Assembly: GCA_024742875.1 (NCBI GenBank)
Contig: JANSXP010000019.1
Location: forward strand, 36,311-100,310
DNA: 64,000 bases
From: Planctomycetaceae bacterium
GTDB taxonomy: Bacteria; Planctomycetota; Planctomycetia; Planctomycetales; Planctomycetaceae
Reading direction: 5' to 3'
In this document: positions 57,901-64,000 of the stretch, in pieces
Layout of the letters: each line of letters opens with the position of its first letter
Position numbering within the stretch: position 1 is the stretch's first letter
The notes under the pieces: model-generated
Databases searched by the model: none
The model's input: the letters and a program-made list of their open reading frames with translations, nothing else
What the model was told of the DNA's origin: nothing
Translations under genes and position numbers: made by a program

Positions 57901-58916
57901 TACACGTCGGCCGGTTCGGCCGCCAGGTGACTTTCTCCTTTGGCCTGCTCCGGCGCCATGTAAGCGGGCGTCCCCAGAATCCGCCCGCCATCGGACACGC
58001 TGTTTTCGGCCTGAATTCGCCGCGCCAAACCAAAGTCAATCAAATGCGGCTGACCATGACGGTCCACCATCACATTGTCCGGTTTTAAATCGCGATGGAT
58101 GACACCTGCCGCGTGCGCGTGGGCCAGTGCCAGGGCGATGGTGTGCGTCATCTGGACGGCTTCACGCACATTCGGTCGATGTTCGATGATCCACTCCGTC
58201 AGCGTGACTCCGTCGATCAGTTCACTGACGATGTACACGCTGTCTGCGTGCTGGCCCACTTCGTGCACCGCCACAATGTTGGGATGCTTCAGCTGCGCTG
58301 CCGACTGGGCGTCTTTGAGAAATTCCCGGGTGTCTTCCACAGACAGGCTGCCACGGCGAGGGACCTTAACCGCCACATGCCGATCGAGTTTGGGGTCCGA
58401 CGCTTTCCACACACTGCCAAACGATCCCCGCCCCAGTTCTTCTTCCAGTACAAAATGGGCAATGGTGTCACCGGCTCGCAGACCGGCCGCGTCTTCGCCC
58501 ACCAGACGGAACGTGTGCAGACACGAACGGCATGTCAGATCGTGCTCCACGGCGCTGGATTCGACTTCGCATTCCGTCTGGCAGTCCGGGCAGCGAATCG
58601 TCAGTGGCATGCAGAAGGTGGGTTGCAGACTGTTGGTCCGAAAGGCGTTGCGGACTTCCACCTGATGGTCGGGAAAGCGATCCAGATAGTCGCTGATGGA
58701 AACCTGCTCACGCCCTGTCCGCAGCTCCAGTTCAATTTCCAGCAGCGCGTTGAGCAGCTGGCCGCGACAGGATGGAGGTTCGAAGTCCTGCAGGCAGGAT
58801 TCCAGCGATGGAGGGCTGCCCTGCTGCCATTGCTGTTCGAAGCGATCCAGAACTGGATCCATCCGCCGAGCCAGTTCCAGCGAATCAATCTCGGGGTGGG
58901 AAGAGTCGGACGTCAT
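54969..58916 (-). CDS. Membrane Ser/Thr kinase with zinc ribbon and WD40 propeller
   Basis: A 1315-aa kinase. A helical head (1-100) is followed by a zinc-ribbon-like C-P-D-C (109-112) and C-R-S-C (129-132). The kinase domain (about 152-425) has G-R-G-S-F-G at 162-167, catalytic Lys184, H-R-D-L-K-P-D-N from 274 and D-F-G at 294-296. The helix-C acidic residue, usually Glu in R-E-A, appears as Asp in K-D-A-Q. A membrane helix (about 438-462) and a coiled segment precede a WD40-like propeller (about 580-1290). It overlaps the upstream ECF sigma gene by 4 bases, so sensor and regulator are coupled. Active, but its helix-C pairing is unusual. Confidence 0.92.
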   Translation of the reverse strand: MTSDSSHPEIDSLELARRMDPVLDRFEQQWQQGSPPSLESCLQDFEPPSCRGQLLNALLEIELELRTGREQVSISDYLDRFPDHQVEVRNAFRTNSLQPTFCMPLTIRCPDCQTECEVESSAVEHDLTCRSCLHTFRLVGEDAAGLRAGDTIAHFVLEEELGRGSFGSVWKASDPKLDRHVAVKVPRRGSLSVEDTREFLKDAQSAAQLKHPNIVAVHEVGQHADSVYIVSELIDGVTLTEWIIEHRPNVREAVQMTHTIALALAHAHAAGVIHRDLKPDNVMVDRHGQPHLIDFGLARRIQAENSVSDGGRILGTPAYMAPEQAKGESHLAAEPADVYSLGVVLFQLLTGDRPFRGEMQALIASVIRQEAPAPSSLTSGVPKDLDNVCLKCLQKLPVSRYASAQELADDLNRFLKGEPVLARPVSAVTRFARWCRRRPTVATLSAVLLLVVMGLAIGGPIVAGYQAMLVRRESEAHAQTRQARNLADAARMAEESARQKAEAATIRARADRAEARRQRATLEYRTGIAALERDGDAALGLLWLSRAMTTEITADATPDSAAELIHRTRLAWVTRLAPRLKHVWYSPDLGVRRGTFHTLDYAGGALVAWRTYNGTAFVLNAATGEVVCGPLIHEGGLTGIALSADQRLLATIDMTNTLTIRRIPSGQTVATGKTDGRGQTVKFSPGSDQLMVASPKSISLWKLPLEILTDGESLPSEPMLLEPMATRSGAGKYTTAAFSPDGQWLATGGRLRRGIPLISTTDGSKTTDILVGREFRTLQALTFGPQSGRMAFVTDEQLVVLTNVEPPRDRQKALGGFEQTRQLQFSPDGDRLVVPAALGARVLSADDATDITPLLKHSERCFRARFSHDGRHIVTCSIDHTARVWDADTGLPVCGPLYHADNVWDAWFVDSDRSEVVTCSRDGTARVWDWQPDFDRTDIPSGMPAISLVSVSEKAGMIATADQRRIQVQQLSEPFDNVLEFDAAAPPAQLELSPSGETLLFIDESGDLSIVSTETGTVVFHSREDAGRSNVRVAAFTSDGRHVVYGQSNRVSVVTVDGTLLHERIDCPGETVIRVLTACPHAELMTVAAEARPRVLNVVTGEWIRTLDDSRGVATHVAVSGDGSRICVTSRQGACWLHNINDDNATTVFQQAVPQVRSLVFSHDDRLVVSGHLNGTVRLTDTDSGALRQTPIIHEGLTTVAVSPDGSLLLTGGNGVVRAWHLSTCQQLSAAIKVPGEVLDIQFLSDGRFLTIATRGAVVLTPPQPLQQPRSAIDAHVLSVTGHEFSEPGVVQAATAAAVVASFQLAAPTAASGKK

Positions 58917-59518
58917 TCGAGCTCTCTTTCCCAGACACCGCGAATCAGCTGCAGCTTGCGATTGACGGTGGAACGCGTGCAGTTCATCTGTTCGGCAATT
59001 TCGACGTCACTGTAGCCATCCATCTTCATCACGGCGATCGCCCGCAGCTGGTCGTTGTCCAGGGCGGTCAGCAGTTTTTGGACAACGTCGGTCGTGGCCG
59101 CGTTTTCTTCCGGTGTGAGCACGCGGCCTGGCTGATTCTGCAGCCCGCCTGCGGCCGACGCATCGGAGCCGAGCCTGCGAAACACGGACTCGCCACGGAC
59201 CGCGCCGCCGCCGCGTTTGGCCGCGTGTTCTTTGTTGGCGTAGTCGGCCGCTTTGCGTGTGGTGATCACCAGCAGCAGGCGGATCAGTTCGTTGCGATTG
59301 GTCAGGCTGGCAAACTGACCGGCCGCCACGCCGCCAAAGAAACTGTCCATCACGCTCAGCGCGACGTCTTCATCATCATGGATTCGCCGCACGCCGGCCG
59401 ACAGTCGTTCCCGCGCCATGCCGGCCACATGGCCGAAAAAACGCTGAAACAACTGTCGCACAGACTCCGGATCGCCCGCTTTCACGGCCGCCAGAATGAC
59501 TGAAACTGATTCGTCCAA
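58913..59518 (-). CDS. ECF sigma factor
   Basis: ECF-type sigma factor, 201 aa. A sigma2-like head is visible (V-K-A-G-D-P-E-S-V-R-Q-L-F-Q-R-F-F). The core D-D-E-D-V-A-L-S-V-M-D-S-F-F-G-G and the sigma4 H-T-H (Y-S-D-V-E-I-A-E-Q-M-N-C-T-R-S-T-V-N-R-K-L) are present. The long Ala/Gly/Arg-rich linker and the D-E-D-V-A sequence place it in a planctomycete ECF group different from the sigma factor at 5.2 kb. Its stop overlaps the start of the WD40-kinase gene by 4 bases (ATGA). The two probably form one signalling unit, with the kinase as the sensor. Confidence 0.93.
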   Translation of the reverse strand: MDESVSVILAAVKAGDPESVRQLFQRFFGHVAGMARERLSAGVRRIHDDEDVALSVMDSFFGGVAAGQFASLTNRNELIRLLLVITTRKAADYANKEHAAKRGGGAVRGESVFRRLGSDASAAGGLQNQPGRVLTPEENAATTDVVQKLLTALDNDQLRAIAVMKMDGYSDVEIAEQMNCTRSTVNRKLQLIRGVWERELE

Positions 59519-59667
59519 GATGCTGCCCGCTCAAAGTCTGCTGTGTCGCACGGCAATCCTACCGCACACGATAGCGAATTCCAGCCGAGTCCCCCTGGGG
59601 ACACGGGGCACAGCGGACCAATCGCGGAGGCCAGGTGGGCGGGATCGTCGACCTCACCTGACGCCGG

Positions 59668-62600
59668 CTAACTCACGATCAAGTCGTAGCGCTGACTCCA
59701 CGGGCCGAGCGTATTTTCGCTGCCGATGGCTCGGACCCAGACCCGGTAGTTTTCGGCCGCAAATCGTGACGGAGCGGTGAACTGCGGCTGCGTGATGGTT
59801 CGGTCTCTCAGGAATTCTCCCTGAATGGTCTGCACGAGAAATTCGTAGGCCACGGCCCCCTGCACAGGATCCCAGTTGAAATGAGCCGGTCGTGCACCGA
59901 CGGTCTGGCTGCCCGTGAGATTCATGACGGTGGCGTCAAGTCGGATCACCGCCTCAGACCACGGCCCCGCCTGTCCGGACGCATCACGCACCCGCACGCC
60001 CCAGCGAATGGTGCTGCCGTTCAGTCCGGCCGGCAGTGTGAATTGCGTTTGGGTGGTGGTGTGATACTGATACTGGCCGTCATACAGGAACACTTCGTAT
60101 TCCGCAGCGGCCGCATTGCTCTGCCACGTCAGCTGCGGTGTTTGTGAGAAGGAACCCTGAGCGGCTGTGTCCGGCCACGCCTGATGCAGCGTGGTGATCG
60201 CATCCAGCTCAAAGTCGACCGGCGGGCTCCACAGACCGGGCGTCCCATTTCTGTGGTGAGCCCTCACCCACACGCGATAGTGACTGTCCTCGAGAAAGCC
60301 GGGCTGGAACTGGGTCTCGGTCAGCCCCGTCACACGGTAAGGCGTTTCACGCGTGCGGATATTCCACACTAACACCTCATAGCTGACAGCACCGATGACC
60401 TGTTCCCACTGAACGACGGGAATACCGCTGACAGACTCCGGCAGTGGCAGGATGGTCGTGCGTCCGCCTGCGTGGAATTCACCGGCCGAACTCCACGGTC
60501 CTTTTTCCCCCGTGGCAGCAACAGGTCGCGCCCACCAGCGAAAACGACCGTGCTCCAGCAGCGTGGGATGATCGTAGAATGCAAAAGGGACGTTTGTGTT
60601 CACCAGCAGCTGTCCGTCGCGAAGGATGTAGACGTCATAAGAATCTGCATCCGCCACTGCGCTCCACTGAAAACGGGGTGTTTTGGAAAACGTGTTGCCC
60701 GCATTGTTCAACCGGACGGTCGATGTGTGGTTGATGGCCGCGGACCACACCCGCGTGCCATCACCCGCGATGGCCTGCACCCAGAGGCGGTAGCGGCCGA
60801 AAGCACTCACATCGACAGTCGCCGATGTTTGTGTGAGGATGCTGTCGACGATCGGTGCGGAACCGCTGCGCAGATGCTGGACGTAAATGCGAAACGACGT
60901 GGCTCCGTTGACCGGGTTCCAGCTGACTGTCAGCGTTGTGCCTTCCAGCGAAGTCTGTACGTCGGGCGCGATCCGCTGCTCTATGATCGTCGCCGCCCAC
61001 GCGGTTGTCGGCCGGCCGTTTGCCATGCCCCGCACCCACAGGCGGTAGCGACCAAGCGGGTGATGGGCGCCCAGCTCGAAGGTGTTGCCGGTCTGCACCC
61101 TGCGTTCCAGCTGCACACGGGGTCGATCCACGGCTTCCAGGTAAATTTCACTGCTGTCGGTCCCACGGATCGGCAGCCAGACGGCGTAGTTATGAGCCGT
61201 GCCGTCGATGAAGCTGACGGCATCGACGGCATCGACAATAATAACCTGCGACGATGGGGTGACAGGACCGACCTGCAGCTGATTCGGCTCTCCGGGCGTC
61301 GAACGAAGCTGCAGTTCGGGCAGATTGGTGCCCATCGGGATGTCGGAAATCAGCTCAGCGGCGGGCTGGATCTGTCCGTTTTCCAGACTGGAGATCACGT
61401 TCAGGTCAGGCAGCAGGATGTGACGCCCGTTGCTGAGGATGCGAAAACTGCCCGTATATCCGCCACCATCCGCCACGACGCTCAGGGGAATGTGGGATGA
61501 GCCGTCTGTCGGCACTTTCCACAAATTGCCGTCGGCGGACGCTGCGCCACCAAGCAAAACAAGAGACTGACTGTCCGGAGCAAACTCCATCTGTCGTGGC
61601 GTTCCTCGATCAGGGAACGTACGAATGGCCGTGCTGCCGTCGAGTGTGATCATTGCCACATACGTTTCGTCCGCGACGTTGAGGGTGACGGCCACAAACC
61701 GCTCATCGTCCGAAACAGCAAGACGGTCCTGGATGAACTCACCCGCCACCAGGGGCTTCACGTCACGACGGGTCTGTGCATTCAGATCGTAGGCTTCCAG
61801 CGTACTGCCGCTGTCGTCCGACCACGACCACAGCACCTGTTGCTCGTCTGCCAGATATGTGACGTCGTGGACGTCGATCGCGGTCGCCGACTGCCACAGC
61901 GGCGTGTGGGAGTCTGTCAGCGGCGAATACTGCACCAGCGAAAAACCGGTCTCCAGCTCGTTCACGTAATAGACCGTGCCGTCATCAGCGATGACAAACT
62001 GTGTGACGCCCGCCGCGGCGGCATGGTCTGTCAGCTGAGTGGTCTCCTGGCTGTTGAGATCCCGGACATAAAAGTTGGCGGGGCTCGTGCTGGAGTCGCG
62101 CGCACGAAAGTAGAGCTTTGTTCCATCGACGGTGAATTGCGCGTCGGCGAATGTGTTCAGGCTTTCGCCAACAACCGGCAGCGATTGACTGCCGTCGATT
62201 TTATGCACCACAATTGGCACCAGGTCGATGCCTGGTCGCGGTTCGTACACAAAAAACCACTGACCAGTCGGGTCAAAGACAGGGCGGTTGTCACGATCGG
62301 TCTCGCCGAATTTGGTGAGCGTGCCGCCGGCAACCGGCAGTGTGAACAATTCCGGAATCCAGTCAAACTGGCGGCTGGCAATCATGAGAATGTGTTGACC
62401 GTCCGGGCTGAGTTCTGCGTGGTAAACCTGACGGTTCAGTCCCAGATTTTCGTGCAGGCGGACGGCAGGCCCGCCTTTGACCGGAATGCGGAACAACTCG
62501 GTCGTTCCCTCTCGACGAAGATCACCGCGGACAATCAGGTATTGGCCGTCCGGCGTGCGGATCATCTGCTCGATGGTGGATGGCACGGATTGTGGTTCGT

Positions 62601-64000
62601 CCAGCTGGTAACGATCACCATGCAGCACGCTGACGGAAAACAGGTTGTAGACTTCGTCCAGATGCTCATCGGCGCGGTACAGCACCCGAGAGCCGTCGGG
62701 ACTGACCTGAAAAAATACGAGCACGTCCTGAGTGCTGTCCAGGGGCTGGTTCAAACGCACGGCTCCGCCGCCCGCCACATGCGACTGATACAGCTGATCA
62801 ACGCCCTGCAGCTCATGGTTGGTCCGAAACACGACCCGCCGCCCGTCGGCCGCCATTCGGAAATCTCCGCGAACGGTCTGCGAGTCTGATAGCTCCGGAT
62901 TCAGGCGCAGGGGCTCGCCACCGGTGATCGGCACCGAGAACAGCTCATACTTTCTGAGCACGTCCTGCTGGGTGTAATAGATGACCCGCTGGCTGTCTCC
63001 GCTGATTTCGTAGTTGGATTCCGGAGCCCGCGCGACGGCACTGGTGACGTTCAGGGGCGTGGAGGGGCCGGCGTTGATTGAGACCGCATACAGGTCAGAG
63101 ACTGCTGACCCGTGATTAGAGCGATAAACGACGGTCTGCCCGTCCGGCGAAATCTTAAAGTCGGCCACGTCACCGGGATTCGTGGCGCCGGGATTGAGTT
63201 TGCGGACTGGTCCGCCCGCGATCGCGACGCTGTACAATTCCGGTGTGCCGTCGACTTCCTGATCACCGCGATAAACGACCGTCGTGCCATCGGCATTGAT
63301 GTCGAAATCAAAGATGTCGCCGTGGACCGGCAGGGTACCGCTGAGCCGAACCACCTGTCCCGATGCCAGCTCGACCGAATACAGGTGCACCTGGTCGCGG
63401 GTGTCCGCATCTTCCAGATAGACGATGTGGCGGCCGCTCGAACTGATGCGAAACTGTGAAACAGCGGCCTGTTCGTGGGACGGACGGTTTAGGCGCCGCA
63501 GCGAGCCGTCAAACAGGTCGATGTACAGCAGTCCCAGCTGGCGAAATCTGGTTGTTTCACCCAGCACCACGATTCCCTGCCCGTCGGGGGTGAAGGAAAA
63601 CGGGCTGTTGAAGTACACAATGTAGGCTTCGTTATTGCCGAGAAGTGTCGCGTCCCCTCCTGTCGATGGGCCAGTCCACAGCTGATAATCATTGGCCATG
63701 TTCCGCGCCAGAAACACCACCTGGCTGCCATCGGGGGTGAACTGCACTCCCCGCGCCTGACTCACCGGCCCGGTGACGTCTCCTTTGTGCTCGCCGTCCA
63801 GCGTGAGGACGGACACACCGTTTCCTCGGGACACTGCCAGATGTCGGCTCTGCGGACCAATCACAAAATCACGCGCGGAGCCAATGACATTTGTTTGCCC
63901 GCCGGTGGCGGACACGCTGACCATCTCCCGTTGCACGCCGGTATGGCGGTGGTAAACGACCGACTGTCCGTCGGGCGAGAAGGCAATATTCGAAAGCTCC
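59668..64000 (-). CDS. TolB-propeller and fibronectin-III-like surface protein (5' end cut by window)
   Basis: The frame continues without a stop through the right edge of the window, so the true start lies outside. A GTG at 63936 is not the start: upstream codons still read as propeller (N-I-A-F-S-P-D-G-Q-S-V-V-Y). Repeated S-P-D-G-Q and V-V-Y-R-S/G blocks in the first 900 residues form TolB/WD40-like propellers. The rest, roughly the final 500 residues, holds about six fibronectin-III-like repeats with W-S-A, Y-R-V-W-V-R-A and L-G-P-W-S motifs. No C-terminal anchor is seen. It is probably an exported adhesion or binding protein. The missing N-terminus would be the place to look for a LEPR-XLL tag. 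Confidence 0.85.
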   Translation of the reverse strand, partial: ELSNIAFSPDGQSVVYHRHTGVQREMVSVSATGGQTNVIGSARDFVIGPQSRHLAVSRGNGVSVLTLDGEHKGDVTGPVSQARGVQFTPDGSQVVFLARNMANDYQLWTGPSTGGDATLLGNNEAYIVYFNSPFSFTPDGQGIVVLGETTRFRQLGLLYIDLFDGSLRRLNRPSHEQAAVSQFRISSSGRHIVYLEDADTRDQVHLYSVELASGQVVRLSGTLPVHGDIFDFDINADGTTVVYRGDQEVDGTPELYSVAIAGGPVRKLNPGATNPGDVADFKISPDGQTVVYRSNHGSAVSDLYAVSINAGPSTPLNVTSAVARAPESNYEISGDSQRVIYYTQQDVLRKYELFSVPITGGEPLRLNPELSDSQTVRGDFRMAADGRRVVFRTNHELQGVDQLYQSHVAGGGAVRLNQPLDSTQDVLVFFQVSPDGSRVLYRADEHLDEVYNLFSVSVLHGDRYQLDEPQSVPSTIEQMIRTPDGQYLIVRGDLRREGTTELFRIPVKGGPAVRLHENLGLNRQVYHAELSPDGQHILMIASRQFDWIPELFTLPVAGGTLTKFGETDRDNRPVFDPTGQWFFVYEPRPGIDLVPIVVHKIDGSQSLPVVGESLNTFADAQFTVDGTKLYFRARDSSTSPANFYVRDLNSQETTQLTDHAAAAGVTQFVIADDGTVYYVNELETGFSLVQYSPLTDSHTPLWQSATAIDVHDVTYLADEQQVLWSWSDDSGSTLEAYDLNAQTRRDVKPLVAGEFIQDRLAVSDDERFVAVTLNVADETYVAMITLDGSTAIRTFPDRGTPRQMEFAPDSQSLVLLGGAASADGNLWKVPTDGSSHIPLSVVADGGGYTGSFRILSNGRHILLPDLNVISSLENGQIQPAAELISDIPMGTNLPELQLRSTPGEPNQLQVGPVTPSSQVIIVDAVDAVSFIDGTAHNYAVWLPIRGTDSSEIYLEAVDRPRVQLERRVQTGNTFELGAHHPLGRYRLWVRGMANGRPTTAWAATIIEQRIAPDVQTSLEGTTLTVSWNPVNGATSFRIYVQHLRSGSAPIVDSILTQTSATVDVSAFGRYRLWVQAIAGDGTRVWSAAINHTSTVRLNNAGNTFSKTPRFQWSAVADADSYDVYILRDGQLLVNTNVPFAFYDHPTLLEHGRFRWWARPVAATGEKGPWSSAGEFHAGGRTTILPLPESVSGIPVVQWEQVIGAVSYEVLVWNIRTRETPYRVTGLTETQFQPGFLEDSHYRVWVRAHHRNGTPGLWSPPVDFELDAITTLHQAWPDTAAQGSFSQTPQLTWQSNAAAAEYEVFLYDGQYQYHTTTQTQFTLPAGLNGSTIRWGVRVRDASGQAGPWSEAVIRLDATVMNLTGSQTVGARPAHFNWDPVQGAVAYEFLVQTIQGEFLRDRTITQPQFTAPSRFAAENYRVWVRAIGSENTLGPWSQRYDLIVS

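Noticed and set aside
1..64000. CRISPR array, tRNA, rRNA or insertion sequence
   Set aside because: No regularly spaced repeat, no cloverleaf with CCA-type end, no transposase-like frame and no rRNA-like stretch were seen in reading both strands.

Overview
The window reads as chromosomal DNA of a planctomycete (Planctomycetales-like, moderately GC-rich). The evidence is convergent: Ser/Thr kinases fused to WD40 propellers and preceded by overlapping ECF sigma genes, exported sulfatases, a LEPR-XLL surface protein, a PEP-CTERM anchor, a planctomycete-type cytochrome c, MtdB of the tetrahydromethanopterin C1 pathway, and very long multidomain genes. No rRNA, tRNA, CRISPR, phage or insertion sequence was recognised.

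Layout. 0.3-5.1 kb (+): DUF2617-like protein, dienelactone-hydrolase-like protein, exported sulfatase, and a membrane methyltransferase resembling methanethiol S-methyltransferase MddA. 5.2-9.5 kb (+): ECF sigma factor overlapping a WD40 receptor kinase. 9.8-10.6 kb (-): a broken LamG/PEP-CTERM gene. Its 5' part has been flipped by a small inversion of about 282 bp between 4-bp inverted repeats, and it also carries two frameshifts. 11.0-12.7 kb (+): OprP-type porin. 12.7-15.1 kb (-): BON protein, MtdB, TolQ/ExbB-type channel. 15.2-24.7 kb (-): a five-gene transglutaminase / circularly permuted ATP-grasp / alpha-E cluster with each activity present twice, once as separate genes and once partly fused. 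25.1-26.5 kb (-): second exported sulfatase. 26.9-28.4 kb (+): SH3-like exported protein with a strong terminator.

28.5-39.1 kb (-): an ECF sigma gene followed by a single 10-kb gene (3355 aa). Its product has an anti-sigma-like head, a membrane anchor, and FecR-like, VIT, vWA and TPR regions. 39.5-47.3 kb (-): a five-gene cassette in which every product has a signal peptide: di-heme cytochrome, FlgO/CsgG-like protein, WD40-PDZ-caspase protease, and two paralogous small proteins with a shared undescribed C-terminal domain. This is the best candidate in the window for an undescribed system. 47.8-52.0 kb (+): HrpA helicase. 52.0-54.8 kb (-): small membrane protein and a LEPR-XLL protein with RTX-like repeats. 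55.0-59.5 kb (-): a second ECF sigma / WD40-kinase pair. 59.7-64.0 kb (-): a TolB-propeller plus fibronectin-III-like protein running off the right edge.

Three sigma-plus-sensor modules, a cell-surface protein set and an envelope protease cassette make this mainly a region of envelope biology and transmembrane signalling. Functions are inferred from motifs read by eye; no database search was run.
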